Notes under the pieces: generated by a model
Told to the model about the DNA's origin: nothing
Seen by the model: only the letters and a program-made list of their open reading frames with translations
Database searches by the model: none
In this document: positions 21,626 to 30,135 of the stretch, one piece after another
How the letters are laid out: each line of letters starts with the position of its first letter
How positions within the stretch are numbered: position 1 is the stretch's first letter
Made by a program: the position numbers and the translations under genes
NCBI GenBank assembly: GCA_958348225.1
Contig: CATVYG010000029.1
Location: 1 to 30,404 of the forward strand
Direction: 5' to 3'
Source of the DNA: an uncultured Collinsella sp.
GTDB taxonomy: Bacteria > Actinomycetota > Coriobacteriia > Coriobacteriales > Coriobacteriaceae
DNA: 30,404 nt

Positions 21626-22264
21626 CTAGACCGAAAAGACGATCTTGCGGCAGTTCCAGAAGTACTGGGCGCCCGAGATAACGGTCAAGACAACGGCAAC
21701 GGCATACAGGAAGCGCGACACCGAGTAGATGCCGAGCGTCAGCGCCACCGGGCCAAGGTGCAAGCCGGCCATAGCAAAAACGCACAGGTAACCGCAGATG
21801 GAGACCATCGTGGTCGCCGTCTTGTACTTGCCGAGCTTATCGGCCGCAACGACCACACCGGCCGCACTCGCGACCATGCGAAGGGCGCTCACCAGAAGCT
21901 CACGGAACAGGATAATGAACACGGACCACACGGTCACCGCGCCAAAATCCAAGAACAGCAGCAGGGCCGAGAACACGAGCAGCTTATCGGCGATGGGGTC
22001 CAAGAATTTACCGAAGTCGGTGATCTCGTTGCGCGAACGCGCCAGATAACCGTCGACCTTATCGGTGCACGACAGGATCACATACAGAATGAAGGCAGCG
22101 GCGGCGAGCGGGCCGTCGAAGGTGCTCCAATCCGTACCGGCAACACTCGTGTGAGAAAGCGCCGACACGATCATGAACACCGGGATAAAGACGATGCGAA
22201 CGCACGTCACGATGTTGGCGGGCGTCCAAACACTCGTCAGTTCCTTATTGCTCTCGTTTGCCAC
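21626..22264 (-). CDS. pgsA: CDP-diacylglycerol-glycerol-3-phosphate 3-phosphatidyltransferase
   Basis: Makes phosphatidylglycerol phosphate, the committed step to phosphatidylglycerol. The membrane protein of 212 residues carries the full CDP-alcohol signature in KVDGYLARSRNEITDFGKFL plus the following Asp pair, and TPANIVTCVRIVFIPVFM at the start is typical of PgsA. The start is GTG 22264, with AGGAGA five bases upstream. It follows rimO by nine bases. A second family member at 705-1409 raises the question which one serves which lipid. Confidence 0.9.
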   Translation of the reverse strand: MANESNKELTSVWTPANIVTCVRIVFIPVFMIVSALSHTSVAGTDWSTFDGPLAAAAFILYVILSCTDKVDGYLARSRNEITDFGKFLDPIADKLLVFSALLLFLDFGAVTVWSVFIILFRELLVSALRMVASAAGVVVAADKLGKYKTATTMVSICGYLCVFAMAGLHLGPVALTLGIYSVSRFLYAVAVVLTVISGAQYFWNCRKIVFSV

Positions 22265-22273
22265 GATGCTCTC

Positions 22274-23623
22274 CTACTCCACAACATGGCCGATAAGCTC
22301 ATAGCAGAAGCTATCGGTAAACTCGACAGTCAGAATATCGCCCACGGACGCCTCACTGGCGTCCAAGTGGACCGCGCCATCGGAATCGGGCGCCTGGAAC
22401 CAGGCATGGCCGATCAGCTCGGCGCCGTCCTCGGTTTCTTCGATACCGTCGACGATCACCTGGGCGCGCTCGCCCACATGTGCGGCGGTGGCGGCAAAAC
22501 CGAGCGACTCGGCCAGGTCCATGGCCTCCTGGGCGCGCTCGAGCTTGACCTCTTCGTCGACCTGACCCTCCATTTTAGCGGCCAGGCTGCCCTCCTCCTG
22601 CGAGTAGGCAAAGACGCTCGTGTAGTCAAAGCCGACGGTGTCCATAAAGTCAATAAGGTCGCGGAACTCGTCGTCGGTCTCGGTCGGGAAGCCGACCATA
22701 GCCGTGGAACGGATCACGATGCCGGGGATACGCTCACGCAGATCGCGGAACAGGTCCTCGAGCTCCTGGCGCGAACCGGAACGGCGCATAGCCTTGAGGA
22801 TGCGCGCGTCGCAGTGCTGCACGGGGATATCGATATAGGGCAGCACCTCGGGCGTATCGCGAATCGTATCGATAAGCTCATCGGTCATGCCCTCGGGCTG
22901 CAGATAGAGCACGCGGACCCAGACGTTGTGCGGGCGCACGGCCTCGGCGACGGCACGCAGCAGCTGCGCCAGATTGCGCGGCGAGCCCTCGGCGACATCC
23001 TCGTCAGTAAAGTCGGTGCCCCAAATACCCGTGTCCTGGCCGATCAGCACGATCTCGCGCACACCGCCGGCAACCAGGTCGCGTACCTCGGAGATAATGC
23101 TCTCGGCATTGCGCGAATGATAGCGACCGCGAATATAGGGAATCATGCAGAAGCTGCAGAAGCGGTTGCAGCCATCGGAAATCTTGACGTAAGCAACGGC
23201 GCCCTCGACGGTACGCTTGACCTGAGGGATATAGGCCGCGATTTCACGCTCGACACCCAGCACGCCATCGATGACCGCCACGATGCCGTCCTCCTCGTCG
23301 GCCTTCACAAAGGCAGCGACCTCGGGCAGCTCGTCAGGCAGGTCGTCGCCATAGCGCGACGGCACACAGCCGCACATAACGATGGGGCAAGAACGAACGC
23401 CGTCCTGAACCTCGTTGGCGAGCTCGAGCGTGGTCTCGATGCTCTCGGACGTTGCGGAGGCGAGGAACGAGCATGTATTGACGATGGCGATATCGGCATC
23501 CTGCGGGTCGAATGCCTCCTCGTAGCCCGCAGCGGTCAAAAGAGAACGCATGCGGTCGGTGTCGACCTCGTTCTTAGCGCACCCGAGGGTGATGTAGAGC
23601 ACGGAGCCCAACGGTGTATCCAT
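22274..23623 (-). CDS. rimO: Ribosomal protein uS12 methylthiotransferase RimO
   Basis: A radical-SAM enzyme that methylthiolates Asp88 of ribosomal protein S12. Auxiliary-cluster cysteines 15, 51 and 86 (TLGCAKNEVDTD, NTCSFL, CGCVPSRY) and SAM-cluster cysteines 152, 156 and 159 (GCNRFCSFCMIPYIRGRY) are present; a TRAM domain ends the 449 residues. GCAKN and the S/RF/CS/FC spacing with IPYIRG distinguish it from MiaB. No strong ribosome binding site precedes ATG 23623. Confidence 0.93.
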   Translation of the reverse strand: MDTPLGSVLYITLGCAKNEVDTDRMRSLLTAAGYEEAFDPQDADIAIVNTCSFLASATSESIETTLELANEVQDGVRSCPIVMCGCVPSRYGDDLPDELPEVAAFVKADEEDGIVAVIDGVLGVEREIAAYIPQVKRTVEGAVAYVKISDGCNRFCSFCMIPYIRGRYHSRNAESIISEVRDLVAGGVREIVLIGQDTGIWGTDFTDEDVAEGSPRNLAQLLRAVAEAVRPHNVWVRVLYLQPEGMTDELIDTIRDTPEVLPYIDIPVQHCDARILKAMRRSGSRQELEDLFRDLRERIPGIVIRSTAMVGFPTETDDEFRDLIDFMDTVGFDYTSVFAYSQEEGSLAAKMEGQVDEEVKLERAQEAMDLAESLGFAATAAHVGERAQVIVDGIEETEDGAELIGHAWFQAPDSDGAVHLDASEASVGDILTVEFTDSFCYELIGHVVE

Positions 23624-23650
23624 GTTGGAGAGCGGTCCTTTCGAATGATA

Positions 23651-24148
23651 TTAGCGGTAGTTGGTGAACTGTAGCGGCTGGCCGTAGTCCTGGTCGCGCA
23701 GGAACTGGATTACGGTCTGCAACGCATCCTTCGAAGCAGAGGAAACACGCAGCTTGTCGGCCTCGATGGTCACCTTGACCTTGAGCTTTTGGTCCTTGAT
23801 GTCCTTGTTGATCTTCTTGGCGGTCGCCTGGTCGATACCCTCGACGATATGGCCGAGCACGCGCACGGTGCCGCCCGATGCCGCCTGAGGAGCATCCCAC
23901 GAGACAGCCTTGAGGTCAATGCCACGCTTGATGAGCTTGGAACTCAGCACGTCGATAATCTGCTTGGAGACAAAGTCGGCCGGGGCGTTAATCGTAAAGA
24001 GCTTGTCGCCCTTCGAAAGCTCGATCGTAGCACCGGAATCCTTAAGGTCATAGCGCTGGGAAATCTCGCGCGTGGTCTGCTGAAAGGCGTTGTCGACCTC
24101 TTGCATGTTGACCTCGGACACGACGTCGAAGCTGGAATCTTTAGCCAT
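23651..24148 (-). CDS. yajQ: YajQ-family nucleotide-binding protein
   Basis: A cytoplasmic protein of 165 residues with two RRM-like ferredoxin folds. SSFDVVSEVNMQEVDNAF, YDLKDSGATIEL, KKINKDIKDQKLKVK and the ending VIQFLRDQDYGQPLQFTNYR are strongly conserved family blocks. Members bind cyclic di-GMP in Xanthomonas or tRNA/GTP elsewhere; the role here is unknown. It lies between rodZ and rimO, 26 and 27 bases from each. Confidence 0.93.
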   Translation of the reverse strand: MAKDSSFDVVSEVNMQEVDNAFQQTTREISQRYDLKDSGATIELSKGDKLFTINAPADFVSKQIIDVLSSKLIKRGIDLKAVSWDAPQAASGGTVRVLGHIVEGIDQATAKKINKDIKDQKLKVKVTIEADKLRVSSASKDALQTVIQFLRDQDYGQPLQFTNYR

Positions 24149-24174
24149 GATGTTTCCTTTCGCGTACGAGCGGC

Positions 24175-25686
24175 TTAGTAGCTATCGTACGAATAGTCGG
24201 TAGAATCGGTGGGCGTCTGACCGTCAGTTGCGATATCGGCGCCATCCGTGGACTGGGCATCGGTACCGTCGGTGGTGTCGGTACCATCGGTGGTGTCGGT
24301 ACCATCAGTACGTTCACCATTCTCGGAGTCGGTGGTCTCCTTCTTGGGAACGGTGATCGTCACACGCGCCACGCCCGAGGTCTTGGTGTCGTAGCGGACC
24401 TTTTCGCCGTTCTTGGTAACGGTGACATCGGAAGGCTTGGACGTGGTGATCTCGATCGAGGACTCGGGCGTGTACTCCTGCTCAAAGGGGCCAGTCGCCT
24501 GGGCGCCATAGACCGACTTGCCGTCGACCTTGACCTCAATCCACGCGGTCTTTCCCTTGGCAACGGAGACCTTGACCTTCGTGACCTCGTTCTCTTCCTT
24601 CTTGGCCGTCGTCTTGGTAGCGTCCGAATCAGTCGACTCATCCGTCGCCTCATCGGTGTCTTCGTCCTCGTCGACCGTTTCGGACTTCTTAGAAGACTTC
24701 TTGGTCGTCGTCTTGGTAGCAGCGGGTGTCTCGGGCGTGGTCTCGGGCGTCGAAGATGCGCAGCCGCGCAGAAGCACCACGATGAGCACAATCAGCAGCA
24801 ACACCACGGCACCGATGCCGGCGTAGACGATACGCGGATCGAGCCCGTTGTTTTGAGGAGTACGGGATCCGCCGCGTCCATGACCGGAACTGCTGCGGCC
24901 GCCTCCCTGAGGCATACGGCCGCGATTGCTATCGGAACGGCCACGATAGCCGCCCTGGCCCTGAAGGCTGCGCTGACCCGAGCGGAGCGCAAGCTCACCG
25001 CGGCCTTGATAGCCACGCTGGCCCGAACGCGAAGCCGAAGAGCGCTGGCCATACGGCTGTGATTGAGAGCGAAGACGCGGCGTTACCTGCGTGGTATCGG
25101 CATCCGCATAGCCACCGCGAGAGCGTCCCGTAGAGGCACCACGGTAACCGCGATCGGAATAGCCGCCGTCGCCGTAGCCGGCACGAGGGTCACGCGCCAC
25201 GCCGCGGGCAGCGGGAAGCGCACGGTCCTCAGGCATCGGCGTACTGCGGAACCGGTCACGCTGTGAGCGAATCTCCTCGCCCGAACCCGTCTCGGTAATA
25301 TAACCGGCCTGCTGAGGACGCTGTCCATAGCGGGTCGAACGACCGCCCTGAACCATCAGGAAGCGCCCGTTATCGACCGAGGAACGCGAATTGACGTAGC
25401 CGGCGGCGTCCTGAAAACGACCGCCCTGCTGAGACGTCTCGCGTTCGTATGCCATCAGGTCGTCAAAGTAGGCATTGACGACCTCGCGCGGATTGAGGCC
25501 CAAAAAGCGAGCATAGCTTGAAATCATGCCCTGCGCATAGCCGCGCGGCGGCATCGAAGCAAAGTTACCGGTCTCGAAAAACTCGATGATCTGCGGCCTG
25601 ATTTTGATGGTGTTGGCGACCTGCTGAATGGAAAGGCCCATTCGGCGACGCTGCTCGAGCAGCATGTCACCAAAGCGTGCAGCCAT
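24175..25686 (-). CDS. rodZ: RodZ-like helix-turn-helix membrane protein (YmfM-type)
   Basis: A cell-shape protein of 503 residues. Residues 5-70 are the RodZ HTH domain (FGDMLLEQRRRMGLSIQQVA, then the Tyr-Ala-Arg-Phe-Leu block). About 90-280 is a Gly/Arg/Ser/Tyr/Gln-rich disordered region, much longer than in other RodZ. One membrane segment (about 283-306, VLLLIVLIVVLLRG) leads to an extracellular stretch rich in Thr, Lys, Glu and Asp, a beta domain of DUF4115 type, and a tail of Asp-Gly-Thr repeats. The place after ftsK is that of ymfM in B. subtilis. Its ATG overlaps the ftsK stop by one base. Confidence 0.88.
   Translation of the reverse strand: MAARFGDMLLEQRRRMGLSIQQVANTIKIRPQIIEFFETGNFASMPPRGYAQGMISSYARFLGLNPREVVNAYFDDLMAYERETSQQGGRFQDAAGYVNSRSSVDNGRFLMVQGGRSTRYGQRPQQAGYITETGSGEEIRSQRDRFRSTPMPEDRALPAARGVARDPRAGYGDGGYSDRGYRGASTGRSRGGYADADTTQVTPRLRSQSQPYGQRSSASRSGQRGYQGRGELALRSGQRSLQGQGGYRGRSDSNRGRMPQGGGRSSSGHGRGGSRTPQNNGLDPRIVYAGIGAVVLLLIVLIVVLLRGCASSTPETTPETPAATKTTTKKSSKKSETVDEDEDTDEATDESTDSDATKTTAKKEENEVTKVKVSVAKGKTAWIEVKVDGKSVYGAQATGPFEQEYTPESSIEITTSKPSDVTVTKNGEKVRYDTKTSGVARVTITVPKKETTDSENGERTDGTDTTDGTDTTDGTDAQSTDGADIATDGQTPTDSTDYSYDSY
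24262..24315. repeat. 18-base tandem repeat in the rodZ tail
   Basis: GGTACCGTCGGTGGTGTC, then a copy with one change, then a degenerate third, on the plus strand. In frame they encode repeats of Thr-Asp-Gly-Thr-Asp-Thr, so copy number can change without a frameshift. Confidence 0.65.
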
Positions 25687-28463
25687 CAGAATCCTCCAAA
25701 CTCACGATCTTCACGTGCCATCTCGGCGTCGACAGACTCCAGCGCGGCAAGCCCCTCCTCGTCCAACAGGACCTCGCGCGGCTTGGAACCGTCGGGCGGG
25801 CCGACGACACCCTTTTCTTCCAGCATGTCCATAATACGCCCGGCACGCGCATAGCCAACCTTCAGACGACGTTGCAGGCCAGATGTGGAGCCAAGCTGCG
25901 ATTCCACCACAATATGGGCGGCTTCCCAAATGAGCGGATCATCGTCTTGCGGCTCGGCGACTCCAGTGCGAACAATGCCGCCGCCACCCGCCATGGACAT
26001 GGAAGCGGGCGCCACGGCAGACAGGATCTCCTCGTGGTAGTCTGGCTCACTCTGCGACTTGACGAACTCGACAATCTCGTTGATCTCATCATCCGAGACA
26101 AAGCAGCCCTGGATACGGCGGGGCTTGCCCCAGTCGACCTTGGAGAACAGCATGTCGCCCAAACCGGTGAGCTTTTCGGCACCCATCTGGTCGATGATGA
26201 CGCGCGAGTCGATGCCCGTGGCGACGTTAAAGGCGATGCGGTTGGTGATGTTGGCCTTGATGAGGCCCGTCACCACGTTGGAGCTCGGGCGCTGCGTGGC
26301 CACGATAAGGTGGATACCGGCGGCACGGCCCAGCTGAGCAATACGCACGATCGAGGCCTCGACATCCTTACCGGCGACCATCATCAGGTCCGAGAGCTCG
26401 TCAATGATGATGACCAAGTAGGGCATCTTTAGCGGCGGGTTGTCGTAATGCTCAAACTCGCCGGCGGCCTGCTTTTCGTTATAGGTCGAAATCTTACGAA
26501 CGTTAAGGCGCTCGAAGACCTTCAGGCGACGCTCCATCTCGGACACGGCCCATTGCAGAGCGCTCGCGGCCTGCTTGGGCTCGGTCACCACTGGGACATA
26601 GAGATGCGGGAGACCGTTATAGCCCGCAAGCTCGACGCGCTTGGGGTCGACCATGATCAGGCGAACGTCCTCGGGAAGGGCGCGCATGAGCAGGGTCGTG
26701 ATGATGGAATTGATCATCACCGACTTACCAGAACCGGTCGTACCGGCAATAAGCAGGTGGGGCATCTTTGCAAGGTCGGCGACGACCGGCGTACCCTCGG
26801 CATCGCGACCGATGGCCAGCTCGAGCGGACCGCCCTTCACATAGGGAAGCACGTCGCCCAGGTTGACATTCTGGCGCTTGCGGTTGGGAATCTCGATGCC
26901 CACGAGCGAGGTGCCGGGGATCGGGGCAAAGATACGCACCGACTGGGCAGCGAGCGAAAGCGCGATATCGTCCTCGAGGCTCGAAATCTTGCTCACGCGC
27001 TCGCCCTCGCCAGGTTGCAGCTTAAAGGTCGTCACCGTGGGGCCGGCGATCCAGCCGACCACGCGGGCACTGCGGCCAAACTCAAGCAAGGTGGACTGCA
27101 GTGACTCAGCGGTCTGCTCCAGCTCCTTGTCCGGAGACGCGGAGGACGCCGACTGAGGATTGGCATGCAGGATCTCGAGCGGCGGAAGCTTGAGGCCGTC
27201 CTCTTCTTCGCCCTCGTTATCTGCGCCGCCGTCCGCTCCCCCATCGCTAGCCGCAGCCGATTCGACAGCACTCGAGGCAGGCGCATCGGCAACCTTGGGA
27301 TGCTTCAAGAAGTCGGGAATCTGAGGTGCTGCCGAGACAGGATTCACGGCAAACGGCGGCTCGGACTCGTCAATCTTATCGGGATCGTCTTCCATCGAAA
27401 GCTGGCCGGTTACCTGGTCGCGCTTGGCATGGCGACGCGGCAGCAAAGTTGTCTTTGCGGTCTCAATCGGAGCCTCGTCGTCCTCGTCATCGCCCTCGGT
27501 GAGCTCAATCTCGCTATCGGACCAAGTCGGGTCAGGCTGACTCGTATTGAGCTTAGGCGCAGCCTTGCTCTTCTTGGCATGACGGCGCGGCAGCAGCGTT
27601 GTCTTAGCGCGCTCAGCTTCCACGGCATCGGACACGTCGACAAACGGATCCTCGTCCTCGTCGTCATCGTCCAAAACCGGGTCCACATCGTTACCCATGA
27701 CCGTGGTCACGGCAGCATCGGAGCCCTTTTGACGAAGAATGCTCAGGTGCGGACGGGCAACGCCGGGCACCGACAGGGCTTCGTCGTCACCCCACGGGCT
27801 GGCGTTGACATCGGCACGACGGCGCTCGGCAAAATCGGCCGCACGGTCGCGAGCAGAGCGCAAAACGCCACCCACCGAAAAGCCGATGATGACCAGGCCC
27901 ACGACGACAAGGCCCAACAGGACTACCATCGCGATAGGCTTACCCAGGGCATTCTGCAGCGCACTCGCAATAAACGCACCGATGTAGCCACCCGAGGCGG
28001 ACAGATTTTGCGGCGTGAACATAAGGTCGCACGAGACGCTCGTACCCGGCACCATCAGCGACAGAATGGAGACGACGGCGATAAAGACCACGGCGCCGCC
28101 CGCAACAGATCGCGCGTTGAGCGGCGAGTCCTCGCCTAAAAAGAGCGTGGCGGCAAACAGCAAAATGACGATCGGCAGCACGTAGGCGCCCAGACCAAAG
28201 CCCAGGTGGTAGAAACCGGCAACCGCAGCCGTAACGGGCGCAGTCGCCGGCGAAATCACGGCAATGAAGGACGCAATAGCCAAAACGGCGATGACCACGC
28301 CGGCAATATCGCGGTTGGCCGAGGGCTCGACCAGGGGCTCAAAATCGTCGAAGTCGGCCTCGTGGCCCTTATTGGCACGCAGATGGGAACCGGCACCCTT
28401 AGCAGATGCCGGTTGGTTGTTGGCTTTATTGCCTTTGGCGTTTTGTGCAGATCCGCGCGCCAA
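25686..28463 (-). CDS. ftsK: DNA translocase FtsK/SpoIIIE
   Basis: Pumps chromosome termini through the division septum. The 925 residues hold: an N-terminal tail of about 50; four membrane segments (about 52-205); an acidic linker of about 210 residues; the motor with Walker A GTTGSGKS (near 573-580) and Walker B LVIIIDELSDLMM; and a C-terminal winged-helix gamma domain (AGRIMDMLEEKGVVGPPDGS) that reads KOPS-like sites. The start is TTG 28463, supported by GGAGG five bases upstream and a one-base gap from rnj. The linker contains two copies of the same 12-residue segment AKTTLLPRRHAK. Confidence 0.96.
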   Translation of the reverse strand: MARGSAQNAKGNKANNQPASAKGAGSHLRANKGHEADFDDFEPLVEPSANRDIAGVVIAVLAIASFIAVISPATAPVTAAVAGFYHLGFGLGAYVLPIVILLFAATLFLGEDSPLNARSVAGGAVVFIAVVSILSLMVPGTSVSCDLMFTPQNLSASGGYIGAFIASALQNALGKPIAMVVLLGLVVVGLVIIGFSVGGVLRSARDRAADFAERRRADVNASPWGDDEALSVPGVARPHLSILRQKGSDAAVTTVMGNDVDPVLDDDDEDEDPFVDVSDAVEAERAKTTLLPRRHAKKSKAAPKLNTSQPDPTWSDSEIELTEGDDEDDEAPIETAKTTLLPRRHAKRDQVTGQLSMEDDPDKIDESEPPFAVNPVSAAPQIPDFLKHPKVADAPASSAVESAAASDGGADGGADNEGEEEDGLKLPPLEILHANPQSASSASPDKELEQTAESLQSTLLEFGRSARVVGWIAGPTVTTFKLQPGEGERVSKISSLEDDIALSLAAQSVRIFAPIPGTSLVGIEIPNRKRQNVNLGDVLPYVKGGPLELAIGRDAEGTPVVADLAKMPHLLIAGTTGSGKSVMINSIITTLLMRALPEDVRLIMVDPKRVELAGYNGLPHLYVPVVTEPKQAASALQWAVSEMERRLKVFERLNVRKISTYNEKQAAGEFEHYDNPPLKMPYLVIIIDELSDLMMVAGKDVEASIVRIAQLGRAAGIHLIVATQRPSSNVVTGLIKANITNRIAFNVATGIDSRVIIDQMGAEKLTGLGDMLFSKVDWGKPRRIQGCFVSDDEINEIVEFVKSQSEPDYHEEILSAVAPASMSMAGGGGIVRTGVAEPQDDDPLIWEAAHIVVESQLGSTSGLQRRLKVGYARAGRIMDMLEEKGVVGPPDGSKPREVLLDEEGLAALESVDAEMAREDREFGGF
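27423..27458. repeat. Duplicated 36-base segment in ftsK, copy 1
   Basis: Encodes AKTTLLPRRHAK in the linker; same residues as 27573-27608, though the DNA differs at several third positions, so selection acts on the peptide. Confidence 0.8.
27573..27608. repeat. Duplicated 36-base segment in ftsK, copy 2
   Basis: Encodes AKTTLLPRRHAK exactly 50 codons nearer the N-terminus than copy 1. Confidence 0.8.
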
Positions 28464-28464
28464 A

Positions 28465-30135
28465 CTAAACCTCCATGACGACCGGGATGATCATCGGACG
28501 GGTGCGCGTACGGCTCCAGATAAAGTTGGAGAGCGAGTCGCGCACGGCCTTGCGAATGGCATCGGAACCGCTGCTCGTAAAGCTAAACTTGCCCTTCTCG
28601 ATCGTCTTCATGATGGACGCGGAGGCATCCTCAGAGAACTGGTCGTCGATGGCAAACGAGACACCGCGGCCCGAGAACTCGATAGCCTCAATCTTCTTGT
28701 GCTTGAGCGAGACGATGGCAACAGCGGTAACCATACCGTCGTTGGCGAGCTTCTGGCGATCGCGCAAGACGATGGGGTCGGTATCGCCGATACGCAGGCC
28801 GTCGACGTAGACGACGCCGGACTCGACGGGCGTACCGCGCTTGACGATACCGCCGCGCATCTCGAGCGTGTCGCCGTTATCGAGGATAAAGATATGATCG
28901 TCCTTGATGCCCATCTTGCGGGCCAGCTGGGCATGGGCGCGCAGATGCACGGCTTCACCGTGAACCGGCATAAAGTACGTGGGCTTGGCCATGGCCATCA
29001 GGAGCTTGAGCTCCTCCTGGCTACCGTGGCCCGAGACGTGGACAAGAGCGCGGTTCTTATCCCACACGTCGCAACCGAGCTTGGCCAGGCTGTTGACGAC
29101 CTGCTGGACGGCCTTCTCGTTGCCGGGAACAGGAGTTGCCGAGAGGATGACGGTATCGCCCTCGTGGATAGAGAGCGTCTTGTGCTCTCCGTTGGCCATG
29201 CGGGACAGGGCCGACAGCGGCTCGCCCTGCGAACCGGTGCACATGACGACGATCTTGTCGTCGGGCAGGTTATCAATGTCGAAGGCATCGATGATATCGG
29301 CATCGTCGATGTTGAGGTAGCCCAGCTCACGCGCCACGCGGGTGTTCGTGAGCATGGAGCGACCGGTCACAACGACCTTACGGCCGCACTTGCGGGCGGC
29401 ATCGCAAATCTGCTGCAGGCGATGGATGTGGCTCGAGAACGACGCGACGAACACGCGACCCGGGGCGTTCTTGATGGCGTGCAGCAAGTTGGGACCAACC
29501 TCGGCCTCGGACTTGGTAAAGCCGGGAACCGTGGCATTGGTGGAGTCGGACAGCAGCAGGTCGATACCCTGCTTGGCAAAGCGGCTGATAGCGGCATAGT
29601 CAGGCGTGACACCATCGATGGGCGTCTGGTCGAGCTTAAAGTCGCCGGTGTGCATAACGGTGCCCTGATTGGTGCGGATAAACACGCCCAGAGCGCCGGG
29701 GATGGAGTGCGTCATCGAGAAGAAGTCGAGCGAGATGCCGCCGAGGTTGACATGGCTGCCGCCCTTGACCTCGCGGAACTTGGGCGCGCGGATGCGGAAC
29801 TCAGAAAGCTTGCCCTCGATAAAGCCAAGCGTCAGCTTGCTCGAAAAGATGGGCACCTTGTTGTTGAGGTCCTGCAGCAGGTACGGAAGCGAACCGGTGT
29901 GGTCCTCGTGGCCGTGGGTGACGACGATACCGCGGAGCTTCTCCTCGTTTTCAAGAACGTAGGTGTAGTCAGGAAGCACCAGGTCGATACCGGGCTGGGA
30001 GTCGTCGGGGAACATGAGGCCAGCGTCGACGAGCACCATGTCGTCGCCGCACTCGAAGACCGTCATGTTCTTGCCGATGCCGTCAAGGCCGCCGAGCGGA
30101 ATGATCTTCAAGGGAGATGATTTTTTAGCTGCCAT
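28465..30135 (-). CDS. rnj: Ribonuclease J
   Basis: A metallo-beta-lactamase/beta-CASP ribonuclease with 5'-to-3' exo- and endonuclease action in mRNA decay and rRNA maturation. Metal ligands are in HGHEDH (residues 74-79), the later MHTGDF and the beta-CASP His in SGHGSQEEL and MPVHGEAVHL. The 556 residues include the C-terminal domain. ATG 30135 lacks a close ribosome binding site (AAAGGA is 13 bases away), unusual for this window. The rnj-ftsK pairing is standard in actinobacteria; dapA, which often precedes rnj, is not in the window. Confidence 0.96.
   Translation of the reverse strand: MAAKKSSPLKIIPLGGLDGIGKNMTVFECGDDMVLVDAGLMFPDDSQPGIDLVLPDYTYVLENEEKLRGIVVTHGHEDHTGSLPYLLQDLNNKVPIFSSKLTLGFIEGKLSEFRIRAPKFREVKGGSHVNLGGISLDFFSMTHSIPGALGVFIRTNQGTVMHTGDFKLDQTPIDGVTPDYAAISRFAKQGIDLLLSDSTNATVPGFTKSEAEVGPNLLHAIKNAPGRVFVASFSSHIHRLQQICDAARKCGRKVVVTGRSMLTNTRVARELGYLNIDDADIIDAFDIDNLPDDKIVVMCTGSQGEPLSALSRMANGEHKTLSIHEGDTVILSATPVPGNEKAVQQVVNSLAKLGCDVWDKNRALVHVSGHGSQEELKLLMAMAKPTYFMPVHGEAVHLRAHAQLARKMGIKDDHIFILDNGDTLEMRGGIVKRGTPVESGVVYVDGLRIGDTDPIVLRDRQKLANDGMVTAVAIVSLKHKKIEAIEFSGRGVSFAIDDQFSEDASASIMKTIEKGKFSFTSSGSDAIRKAVRDSLSNFIWSRTRTRPMIIPVVMEV

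Noticed and set aside
21137..23674. 845-codon plus-strand frame opposite cinA, pgsA and rimO
   Set aside because: Spans three well-identified minus-strand genes and has the His/Arg/Gly/Asp composition of an antisense shadow.
28264..30120. 618-codon plus-strand frame opposite rnj
   Set aside because: Antisense shadow of RNase J; no motif or start signal.
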